Positions 1-5,997 of a DNA stretch of 8,865 nt are shown here, one piece after another. The stretch is from NCBI GenBank assembly GCA_023447635.1, contig JAEXNA010000150.1:1-8865 (forward strand). The letters run 5' to 3'. The notes under the pieces were generated by a model. The model worked only from the letters and a program-made list of their open reading frames with translations. It ran no database searches and was not told the DNA's origin. Made by a program: the position numbers and the translations under genes. Positions within the stretch are counted from its first letter, which is position 1. Every line of letters starts with the position of its first letter. This stretch comes from Vulcanimicrobiota bacterium (GTDB lineage: Bacteria > Vulcanimicrobiota > Xenobia > Xenobiales > JADMJV01).

Positions 1-503
1 CGAATGGGTGGCCGGTTTGAGCTGGTCGGGAGCTCTCGATTCACCGATGCGCGGAATGTTCCGCTGATCGGCGAATCGGTGGCTGGTTTGAGCTGGTCGG
101 GAGTTCTCGATTCACCAATGCGCGGAATGTTCCGTCGATCGGCGAATCGGTGGCTGGTTTGAGCTGGTCGGGAGCTCTCGATTCACCGATGCGCGGAACG
201 TTCCGCCGATCGGCGAATCGGTGGCTGGTTTGAGCTGGTCGGGAGCTCTCGATTCACCGATGCGCGGAAGGTTCCGCCGATCGGCGAATCGTGGCCGGGT
301 CGGAATGGGCCATAAGCCCCCGATTCACCGATGCGCGGAAGGTTCCGCCGATCGGCGAATCGTGGCCGGGTCGGAATGGGCCATAAGCCCCCGATTCACC
401 GATGCGCGGAAGGTTCCGTCGATCGGCGAATCATGGCCGGGTTGGAGCGGGCCAGAAGCTCTCGATTCACCGATGCGCGGAATGTTCCGCCGATCGGCGA
501 ATC
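1..503 (+). repeat. Left tandem array of a 40-bp imperfect palindrome, 71-bp period
   Basis: Seven complete units lie at 38-77, 109-148, 180-219, 251-290, 322-361, 393-432 and 464-503, at an exact 71-bp period. The tail of an earlier unit occupies 1-6, so the array continues to the left of the window. Each unit has arm GATTCACCGATGCGCGGAA, one or two central bases, and arm TTCCGCCGATCGGCGAATC. The arms pair at 16 of 19 positions, with mismatches at arm positions 6, 12 and 13. The 31-bp spacers are not unique. The 149-179 and 220-250 spacers are identical and 78-108 differs by one base. The 291-321 and 362-392 spacers are also identical to each other. This indicates tandem duplication of whole 71-bp units. 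Several frames stay open through the array, giving peptides with a recurring MRGxFRRSAN pattern; these are judged not to be real genes. The function is unknown. Confidence 0.95.
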
Positions 504-508
504 GAGGG

Positions 509-778
509 TTAGCCGTCTGGGGGAGGCGGCATCTTCTGGCGTAGCGCCTCGATCACGGCGTCGGGGTCGGGGAAGCCGCTCTCTCCGAGCAGACGTCGGA
601 AGATGCCGACGGAGCGTTTGCCGACCAGCAGTTCGCCGTCGACCATCACGTCGAACTGGCCGGCGCTGCCCCCTTGCAGTTGGGGCACCAGGCCCAGCGA
701 CTTTTCGATTCGAGCGGCGAGACTCGCCGCTTTGGGCTTATAGCCTCAGCGAACGCAGTGGAAAATCGTGATGTCCAT
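509..778 (-). CDS. SelW-like (Rdx family) selenoprotein, UGA read as selenocysteine
   Basis: An 89-residue thioredoxin-like protein if the in-frame TGA at 746-748 is decoded as selenocysteine; a standard gene caller would stop there. Seen: the ATG at 778 opens MDITIFHCVR, then UGA, then GYKPKAASLA, and the frame runs on to TAA at 509-511. This gives C8-x-x-U11 just after the first beta strand, where the SelW/Rdx family (PF10262) has CxxC or CxxU. The family pattern continues: a helix rich in A and L (residues 16-29), a GG near 36-37, the strand GQFDVMVDGELLVGK (40-54), and a C-terminal helix with residues 73-83. The length matches bacterial Rdx proteins. Family knowledge: Rdx proteins are cytosolic selenol/thiol oxidoreductases with poorly defined partners. 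The ribosome site is weak: GGAGG lies 15 nt upstream. The stop lies 5 bp from the left repeat array. I infer that the genome encodes SelA, SelB, SelC and SelD elsewhere. Confidence 0.88.
713..748 (-). promoter_or_regulatory. Candidate bacterial SECIS element in the SelW-like ORF
   Basis: Immediately after the TGA (746-748), the minus strand contains AGCGGCGA (731-724), loop GTC (723-721) and TCGCCGCT (720-713). This is a perfect 8-bp stem with a three-base loop whose first base is G; if the A-U closing pair opens, the loop reads AGUCU. The loop begins 22 nt after the UGA. Bacterial SECIS elements lie inside the coding region just 3' of the UGA, with the apical loop roughly 16-37 nt away and a G among its first two bases, so this hairpin fits. 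The GUCU in the loop resembles the GGUCU loop of the E. coli fdhF element. SelB binding is inferred. Confidence 0.7.
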
Positions 779-820
779 GCCAGGTGTCTTCGCCCTCCAA
801 CCGGACCCTCCCCTTAGTCC

Positions 821-988
821 GCGATGGCCGAGTGCGAGTCGAGAAATCCGCGATGGCCGAGTGAAAGTCGAGGAATCCGCCCGCTTCGAGTCGAGGATTC
901 CGTCCAACCCGCGATGGCCGAGTGGGGGTCGAGGATTCCGCCCGCTCCCACTCGAGGATTTCGCCGACTTCCACTCGGGGATTCGAGC
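821..988. repeat. Degenerate short-repeat cluster in the divergent intergenic region
   Basis: The 321-bp gap between the SelW-like gene (minus) and the C11-like gene (plus) holds a second repeat family unrelated to the flanking arrays. GCGATGGCCGAGTG starts at 821, 850 and 911. A core close to GTCGAGGATTCCGCC recurs near 838, 867, 890, 928, 951 and 974 with one to several changes. An 8-bp perfect inverted repeat, CGAGTGGG (919-926) and CCCACTCG (947-954), could form a hairpin with a 20-base loop. Several small frames are open here on both strands, but they simply translate the repeats, so I do not call a gene. The cluster sits where both divergent promoters should be, so operator or transcript-leader roles are possible but unsupported. 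Confidence 0.75.
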
Positions 989-1048
989 AAGCTTCAAGAA
1001 TCGACCCCCGTTTAACGTTTCCTTCACATCCTCTTGGCGGGCGCTCTC

Positions 1049-1054
1049 TATACT
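1049..1054 (+). promoter_or_regulatory. Possible -10 box for the C11-like gene
   Basis: TATACT matches the sigma-70 -10 consensus well and lies 45 bp upstream of the GTG start, in a short AT-rich patch of otherwise GC-rich DNA. No good -35 is correctly spaced: TTCACA at 1023-1028 gives a 20-bp spacer. An alternative pairing is TTGGCG (1034-1039) with TATAGA (1060-1065), also 20 bp apart. Tentative. Confidence 0.35.
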
Positions 1055-1087
1055 TGTCCTATAGACAACAGAACCTTTGCTTATTCC

Positions 1088-1092
1088 AGGAG
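1088..1092 (+). promoter_or_regulatory. Shine-Dalgarno that fixes the GTG start of the C11-like gene
   Basis: AGGAG lies 7 bases before GTG at 1100. The frame is open further upstream to a TTG at 1034, but that codon has no ribosome site and lies upstream of the probable -10 box, so 1100 is preferred. Confidence 0.8.
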
Positions 1093-1099
1093 TGAACCC

Positions 1100-3109
1100 G
1101 TGAACATCCTACCCGCCCTTCCCAAGGCTCCGGCTCAGGCCAAAGCCGCCCTCCCGGCTCTGGCCCCCAAGGCCGAGTCCGCCTCGACCCCCGCCGCCGA
1201 AGGCGACGCTGTCCAGATCGGTGGAGAGCAGCCCGAGAAAGAGTGGACCGTGCTGGTGTGGGCCAACGGGAAGACCGACGGCGCTGACCGCCTGGCCCCT
1301 TCGGTCATGCGCGAACTGGAAGTCGCGGGTAGCGACAGCAAGATGGACATCGTGGCCCAGTTGGGCCGCAAGCAGCGCATCTACGACAAGGTCACCAAAG
1401 ACTGGCACGGCGTGAAGCGCTACCATGTGCAGCGCAACGAAGACCCGCTTCCCACTCAAAAAGAGATCTTCAAGTGGTTCCTACCGCCTTACACCGAGGG
1501 GATCGTCTCGCCGGTGCTGCAGGACCTGGGCAACGCCGACATGGGCAGCTCGGCCTCGCTGTCCGAGTTCTTGCAGTGGGGCATGAAAGAGTATCCCGCC
1601 AAGAACTACGCCGTCATCATCTACGGTGAAAGCGGCGGTTTCGCCGCCGCCGCCCTCGACGAGACCACCGGTCAGAAGTCGACCTATAAGGGCGTCGCTC
1701 AGGCCATCCGCGAAGCCGAGAAAGCTTCCGGCGGAGATGTGAAACTGGTGGCCCTCGACGGCTCCTTCGGCGCCGGACTGGAAGCCGCCGACGAGCTCAA
1801 GAGCGTGGCCGACATCCTGGTCGGCTCGCAGGCTCCGGTTAGCCTGGGTTCGCTGCAGCTCGATATGGTGATGAAAGACCTGAAATTCGAGCTCGCCGAG
1901 AAGGGCACCGTGACCCCCGAGCAGCTGGCCAAATGGTTCGTCTTCGAAACCCACGCCAACCCCGGTCCGATGGCCGCCATGGTCAACCCCACGCTGTCCG
2001 CCATCGACCTCAAGAAGATCGACGAAGTCAAAGCTGCCTACACTCAGGTCGCCGCCGAGCTGGCCAAATCGTTGGGCGACAATCCCAAAGCCAAAGACGC
2101 GCTGCGCCAGGCGATCGGCGACACCCAGTCGTTCATCAAGGACAAGGATTCTTCATCCGGCTTCTACGGCGACTTCCGCGACATCACCCATTTTGCCAAG
2201 AACCTGCAAGCCGACGTTCGCCTGGGCGAAGGCGTCCACGCCGCTGCGCAGGCGCTGGTCGAAGCGAGTCAGGCCTCTATCATCGACAACGCCAGGCACG
2301 GCGCCGCTCTGCAGAACGCCAACGGCCTCTCCGGCTACCTGCCGCTCGACGCCGGCTTCGACCTGCACAGCTCGTGGAAAGCTCCTCGCGGTTTCGACCC
2401 GCTGCACGGCTACAACGACACCTCCGTGGCCCACGGGTCGGAGTGGACCAACGTTCTCAAGAGCATCGCTGAAGAGCAGAAGGGCAACGCCCGTCTGCGC
2501 AGCTGGGGCCTTGGCAACGTCGGCATCGTGCGCGCCAACAAGGCGATGGCCGCCTTCAAGAAAGCTGGCGCCTTCGCCCTGGGCTTGACCTCTTCCATCG
2601 GCAGCTGGCAGTCCTGGCAGATGGCCCGTGGCAAAGAGCCCGGCTCTTACTTCGGCATCCCCGCCTCGGTCGGCGTGCCGCTCTCCGTGGTCGGCGGCGC
2701 CCGCAACGCCTTCCTGGGCGGCAAGCAGGTGGTCAGCGCCATCGGCGACGACAGCCTGAAGAACAAGAAGCAGGCTATCGTGGACGGAGCCCTCTCGACG
2801 GTGGGAGGTCTCGGCGTCAGCGGAGCCGCCATCGGTCATCTGTGGGGCGACGCGGCCTTCATCAAGCGCCCGGCCGCTATCGTAGCTGCTGGAGCCTCTA
2901 TCGGGAAACAGGTTTACGGCATCTACGCCACCCGCGCCGCTCAGGCCAAGGCGAAACAGGAAGCGATCGACTCGACGCTAGACCAGCGTGTGGCCAAGCT
3001 TCAGGCCGAAGGCAGCGACGCCGGCACCCACTACGTCCCCCCGGTGTGGCAGTTCATCAACAGCGTCGCCTCGGCCGGCAACGCCGACCTCTCCAAGGTC
3101 GGCGGATAG
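1100..3109 (+). CDS. Clostripain-like (C11) protein with substituted catalytic dyad and hydrophobic C-terminal extension
   Basis: 669 residues from GTG. An Ala/Pro-rich leader (1-46) has no signal peptide. The C11 domain (PF03415) runs from about 48 to 460. Its marks are EWTVLVWANG (48-57), NADMGSSASLSEFLQWG (145-161), a strand NYAVIIYGESGG (169-180), LDGSFGAGLEA (219-229), ILVGSQAP in the substrate-pocket region, SGFYGDFRDITHF, and the late C11 motif GLSGYLPL. Active C11 enzymes have a His in the first core motif (HGSG-like) and a Cys in DxC. Here those places read E177 and S222, 45 residues apart, close to the roughly 46 separating the dyad of the PmC11 enzyme. It is therefore probably not a cysteine protease. 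Beyond about 480, several Gly/Ala-rich hydrophobic stretches (about 484-500, 517-545, 559-584, 592-610) precede a charged helix. It lies 63 bp upstream of the subtilase with no terminator between them, so co-transcription is likely. A role as binding partner, adaptor or scaffold is inference. Confidence 0.85.
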   Translation: MNILPALPKAPAQAKAALPALAPKAESASTPAAEGDAVQIGGEQPEKEWTVLVWANGKTDGADRLAPSVMRELEVAGSDSKMDIVAQLGRKQRIYDKVTKDWHGVKRYHVQRNEDPLPTQKEIFKWFLPPYTEGIVSPVLQDLGNADMGSSASLSEFLQWGMKEYPAKNYAVIIYGESGGFAAAALDETTGQKSTYKGVAQAIREAEKASGGDVKLVALDGSFGAGLEAADELKSVADILVGSQAPVSLGSLQLDMVMKDLKFELAEKGTVTPEQLAKWFVFETHANPGPMAAMVNPTLSAIDLKKIDEVKAAYTQVAAELAKSLGDNPKAKDALRQAIGDTQSFIKDKDSSSGFYGDFRDITHFAKNLQADVRLGEGVHAAAQALVEASQASIIDNARHGAALQNANGLSGYLPLDAGFDLHSSWKAPRGFDPLHGYNDTSVAHGSEWTNVLKSIAEEQKGNARLRSWGLGNVGIVRANKAMAAFKKAGAFALGLTSSIGSWQSWQMARGKEPGSYFGIPASVGVPLSVVGGARNAFLGGKQVVSAIGDDSLKNKKQAIVDGALSTVGGLGVSGAAIGHLWGDAAFIKRPAAIVAAGASIGKQVYGIYATRAAQAKAKQEAIDSTLDQRVAKLQAEGSDAGTHYVPPVWQFINSVASAGNADLSKVGG

Positions 3110-3121
3110 CCCTCCCCTCCA

Positions 3122-3139
3122 ACCGCTGTCCCCTCCACC
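3122..3139 (+). other. Leader motif shared with the 405-residue gene
   Basis: ACCGCTGTCCCCTCCACC lies 33 bases before the subtilase ATG. Nearly the same sequence, with one extra C, lies in the leader of the minus-strand 405-residue gene (5846-5864) in the same orientation relative to that gene. The complement is G-rich. It may be a shared regulatory site, or a coincidence in GC-rich DNA. Confidence 0.3.
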
Positions 3140-3172
3140 TGACCACCAAAGTTCACCCCAGAGGATAAAAAG

Positions 3173-4507
3173 ATGACCATCAACTCCAGCTCCTTCCAGA
3201 TTTCCCAGTCCCTGCGCCAGGCCAACCCCGGCGCTGACCTGAACGCCCTGGCCGCCCAGGTGAAGAACGACAAAGGGATGATTCCCGTCATCGTTCGTGC
3301 CAACGACGGCGACGAGCTGAAGGCATCCAGCGACTTCGTCTCCCTGACCGGCGCCAACAAGACCGCCGACCTGGGGCTGATCGACGCCTTCGCCGCCGAG
3401 ATGACGCCCGAAGCGTTCGCCAAGCTGGCCGAGAAGGCGCCCGAAGGCGTGACCATCCACCTCGACGAGGAAGTGCACGCTTACCAGCCCGTCGAACTCG
3501 ACCGCCCCGAAACGCTGGACCCGCAGCAGCCCAAGCTGGCCGTGGATAACGCCATCGCCACCCTGGGCGTGGATAAGCTGTGGGAGCAGGGCTACAAGGG
3601 GAAGGGCGTCGGCATCGCGGTCATCGACACCGGCATCTACCCTCACCCGGACTACAAAGACCGCATCGTCGGCTTCAAGGACTGGGTCGCTGGAAAGACC
3701 GAGCCGTACGACCCGCAGGGTCACGGCACCCACGTGGCCGGTGACGCCCTGGGCGACGGTACCCTGTCGGACGGCAAGTTCATGGGTCCCGCTCCCGAAG
3801 CTCACCTGATCGGCATCGCGGTGCTGGACAAGCACGGTTCCGGCCGCCTTTCCGACATCATCAAAGGCGTGCAGTGGGCCGTCGAAAAGAAGGACGAACT
3901 CGACATCGACATCATCAACATGTCGCTGGGCGGACCGGTCTTCGACAGCTACAAGAACGACCCGGTCGCTCTGTCCGTGGGCAAAGCTGTCGACGCCGGT
4001 ATCGTGGCCGCTGTGGCCGGTGGAAACTCGGGTCCCAAGCCGTCCACCATCGGAACCCCCGGCAACCACCCGGCCGCCTTCACCGTCGGCGCGCTCAACG
4101 ACAAGGGCACGCTGACTCGCGCAGATGACGACGTGGCGCAGTTCTCGTCCCGCGGACCGACCTCGGTGGACGGCCTGGTCAAGCCCGACATCCTCTCGCC
4201 CGGCGTGAACATCACCGCCGCCAACGCTCCCGGTTCGGCTCTGGACCGCGCCGGAGTGCCTCACGTCGGAACCGGCTACATCACCATCTCGGGAACCTCG
4301 ATGGCGACCCCCATCATGGCTGGCATCATCGCCGCCGTGATGAGCGCCAACCCGAACCTGACCCCCGCTCAGGTCAAAGACATCTTTATGAGCACGGCCG
4401 ACCCTCTGGCCAACGTCGACGGCAATAGCCAGGGCTCTGGCGTGGTCGACCCGCAGGAAGCGCTGGCCCGCGCTCTGGCGCTGAAGGCCGAGCCGGCCTC
4501 GGTCTAG
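3173..4507 (+). CDS. Subtilisin-like serine protease (S8) with I9-type propeptide and no signal peptide
   Basis: 444 residues, an endopeptidase of MEROPS family S8 (PF00082). ATG at 3173 is preceded by GAGG at 3161-3164, 8 bases away. The triad is complete: D152 in AVIDTGIYPHPD, H184 in GHGTHVAG, S376 in SGTSMATP, with oxyanion N285 in GGNSGP. Residues about 36-105 (MIPVIVRAND to LDEEVHAYQ) look like an inhibitor-I9 propeptide (PF05922), so it is probably made as a zymogen that cleaves itself; the catalytic domain starts near 125. The N-terminus (MTINSSSFQISQSLRQANPG) is polar and has no signal peptide, lipobox or twin arginine. It would therefore act in the cytosol, as intracellular subtilisins do, or leave by a non-Sec route. 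There is no C-terminal domain after residue 440. It lies 63 bp after the C11-like gene and ends at a strong terminator. I am confident of enzyme class, not of substrate. Confidence 0.95.
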   Translation: MTINSSSFQISQSLRQANPGADLNALAAQVKNDKGMIPVIVRANDGDELKASSDFVSLTGANKTADLGLIDAFAAEMTPEAFAKLAEKAPEGVTIHLDEEVHAYQPVELDRPETLDPQQPKLAVDNAIATLGVDKLWEQGYKGKGVGIAVIDTGIYPHPDYKDRIVGFKDWVAGKTEPYDPQGHGTHVAGDALGDGTLSDGKFMGPAPEAHLIGIAVLDKHGSGRLSDIIKGVQWAVEKKDELDIDIINMSLGGPVFDSYKNDPVALSVGKAVDAGIVAAVAGGNSGPKPSTIGTPGNHPAAFTVGALNDKGTLTRADDDVAQFSSRGPTSVDGLVKPDILSPGVNITAANAPGSALDRAGVPHVGTGYITISGTSMATPIMAGIIAAVMSANPNLTPAQVKDIFMSTADPLANVDGNSQGSGVVDPQEALARALALKAEPASV

Positions 4508-4517
4508 GCTGTCAACG

Positions 4518-4559
4518 AAAAACAGCTCCCCTGGCTGGACCGGGGGAGCTGTTTTTTTT
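4518..4559. terminator. Intrinsic terminator between convergent genes, probably bidirectional
   Basis: Stem AACAGCTCCCC (4521-4531) pairs with GGGGAGCTGTT (4543-4553) around a loop of about 11 bases and is followed by eight T (4552-4559). On the minus strand the same hairpin ends in TTTTT (complement of 4518-4522), so it can also end transcription of the 405-residue gene whose stop is at 4571. It lies 10 bases after the subtilase stop. Confidence 0.93.
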
Positions 4560-4570
4560 GAGTGGGACCG

Positions 4571-5788
4571 CTAGTTGAACCAGACGGCGAAGCCGAAGAA
4601 CTGGCCGTCGAAGACAGAGTTCAGGCGGCGCCAGATCTCGGGCGAGAGGACTTCGCCTTTTTCCAGGTAGGGTACGGCGGCGGTGCCTTGCGCCCACAGG
4701 ATGGCGTCCATATCGCGAGGCTGGCTGAACACCTTGTTCAGGTTCAGGCCGCGCGTCTCGGGGTCTGGCCGCCAGAACGGTAGCAGGCGCTTCCCTTCCA
4801 GCACCGCTTCGGCCTCGCCAAGGAAAGCGTACCACTCGGTGATCATCTCGGGGGTGACTTTCCATCCCGCGACCGAGGTCTGCTTGGGGTTGGGGATCCA
4901 CTCGAACGAGTTGTCCGTCTCGGCCCCGATGTTGGCCCAACTGCGGCGGCTAAGCGGAGCGACCTGACGGAAGTGGTCGAGAGCCGAACCCAGGCGGGGA
5001 CCGTCGAGCAGCGGCAGGTCCAGCAGGTGCAGCAGGGCCGCCACGTCGGCGATCACGGGAAAAAATTCGGACTCGTTCAGGGTTAGGAACGGGTATGACG
5101 ACTTCGGGTTGGTGAAGAACAGGTGGGCGGTGTGGTCGAACAGTCGCTCGGTGTCGTAGGCCAGACCCGTATCGGCCAGCCCCATCAGCACGTGGCAGTA
5201 GCCTTCCAGCCAGCGCACGTCGCCCGCGTCCAGGTGCACGCCAAACTTTTCCGCCGTCTCGACGTCGACGGTCATACTGCGGTCGATCCCTTCGACCACG
5301 CGCCACAGTTCTTCGTCGGGGGCCACGGTTCCGTCACCGTTAAAATCCATCCGCACGCGGCCCAGCTTCAGCGGCACGGTGCCCTTCCAGCTGTCGGGAA
5401 CCTTAGAGAGCGTCTGGGGCACCTCGCCCAGGTCGGAGGCCAGCCGCTCGATGGCAGCGCGCACTTCGGCGTTGGTGGCCTGGGCGGGCTGGTCGTTGGC
5501 CGGTACGGGGAAGCGGAGGAACGGCACCATGCCCATCAGCACGGAGTCTCTCAGGGCCAGGCGGTGCATCTCTTGAGAGTACCGCTCGACGCCTCGGAAC
5601 AGCTGAGCCAGAGCTAGCTGGAGCTGCAGCTCGTTCGAGTCAGGCTGGGTTTTGAGGGCGGTTTCGACGGCGGTCTGGCCGGCTGCCAGGTCGCCCCGCT
5701 CCAGGTACTCTTCGAGGACCCGCTCTTGAGCGGGCGAGGGGAGAGCTAGCGCGAGAGCGGCTAGCACGGAGAAACAAAACTTACGCAT
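4571..5788 (-). CDS. Exported 405-residue protein with an EF-hand-type loop, unknown function
   Basis: I do not recognise the family. Residues 1-20 are a clear Sec signal peptide (MRKFCFSVLAALALALPSPA, cleavage probably before Q21), so the protein is periplasmic or secreted. Residues 22-66 look like one or two TPR-type helix pairs (alternating small and leucine positions, RGDLAAGQTAVETAL). Residues 148-159, DFNGDGTVAPDE, fit a canonical EF-hand or dockerin-type calcium loop, with D148, N150, D152, T154 and E159 as ligands. The remainder is mostly helical, with WLEGYCHVLMGLADTGL and a late block rich in W and F. ATG at 5788 is the only start that gives the signal peptide; no good Shine-Dalgarno precedes it. 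It converges on the subtilase across the shared terminator. Calcium binding is an inference from the loop. No catalytic motif is evident. Confidence 0.9.
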   Translation of the reverse strand: MRKFCFSVLAALALALPSPAQERVLEEYLERGDLAAGQTAVETALKTQPDSNELQLQLALAQLFRGVERYSQEMHRLALRDSVLMGMVPFLRFPVPANDQPAQATNAEVRAAIERLASDLGEVPQTLSKVPDSWKGTVPLKLGRVRMDFNGDGTVAPDEELWRVVEGIDRSMTVDVETAEKFGVHLDAGDVRWLEGYCHVLMGLADTGLAYDTERLFDHTAHLFFTNPKSSYPFLTLNESEFFPVIADVAALLHLLDLPLLDGPRLGSALDHFRQVAPLSRRSWANIGAETDNSFEWIPNPKQTSVAGWKVTPEMITEWYAFLGEAEAVLEGKRLLPFWRPDPETRGLNLNKVFSQPRDMDAILWAQGTAAVPYLEKGEVLSPEIWRRLNSVFDGQFFGFAVWFN

Positions 5789-5845
5789 GGCGCGATTCTG
5801 CGGGCCGCGGCTGGTTGACCCCTGCCCTGTGGCCGGATTCGTTAG

Positions 5846-5864
5846 GGTGGAGGGGGACAGCGGT
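5846..5864 (-). other. Leader motif shared with the subtilase gene
   Basis: Read on the minus strand this is ACCGCTGTCCCCCTCCACC, 57 bases before the ATG of the 405-residue gene. It matches the subtilase leader at 3122-3139 except for one added C. The rest of the 188-bp gap 5789-5976 holds no gene that I can support. Confidence 0.3.
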
Positions 5865-5953
5865 GGTATTGGCGGCGTGGGTAGAGGGAAGGGCCACGTA
5901 TCTGTGGTCAGGTCCTCGCTGGAACACCTACTAGATTTGCGAGCAGCTCCGCA

Positions 5954-5997
5954 GAGGTCAGGAAGCCATCGGCTCCTTAGCGAGGTCTTCCGACCTC
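5954..5997 (-). other. Hairpin spanning the stop of the 187-residue gene
   Basis: GAGGTCAGGAAG (5954-5965) and CTTCCGACCTC (5987-5997) are complementary except for one bulged base, with the TAA stop (5977-5979) in the loop. A smaller alternative, GAGGTC/GACCTC around four bases, lies at 5982-5997. There is no T tract, so it is not a standard intrinsic terminator; it could protect the 3' end of the message. Confidence 0.35.

Noticed and set aside
66..73. Cyanobacterial HIP1-type octamer
   Set aside because: The palindrome core is CCGATCGG rather than GCGATCGC and is confined to the arrays.
1..503. CRISPR array
   Set aside because: The 40-bp repeat and 31-bp gap look like CRISPR, but the gaps are near-identical copies rather than unique spacers, the repeat is a long full palindrome, and no cas gene is present.
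221..771. Overlapping plus-strand ORFs with MRGRFRRSAN repeats
   Set aside because: They translate the palindromic array (71 bp is not a multiple of three, so all three frames recur) and then run antisense through the SelW-like gene.
738..1027. Minus-strand ORFs ending near the UGA
   Set aside because: One is only the upstream open frame of the SelW-like gene cut at its UGA. The rest translates the degenerate intergenic repeats.
1034..1099. TTG start at 1034 for the C11-like gene
   Set aside because: It has no ribosome site and lies before the likely -10 box, while GTG at 1100 has AGGAG at ideal spacing.
2153..2839. 228-residue minus-strand ORF opposite the C11-like gene
   Set aside because: Same cause: antisense to a well-supported domain, with no motif or ribosome site of its own.
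2978..4264. 428-residue minus-strand ORF opposite the subtilase
   Set aside because: It is a shadow frame of GC-rich codons. Its translation is low-complexity (G, V, D, H rich), without known motifs, and the plus strand has an intact S8 protease.
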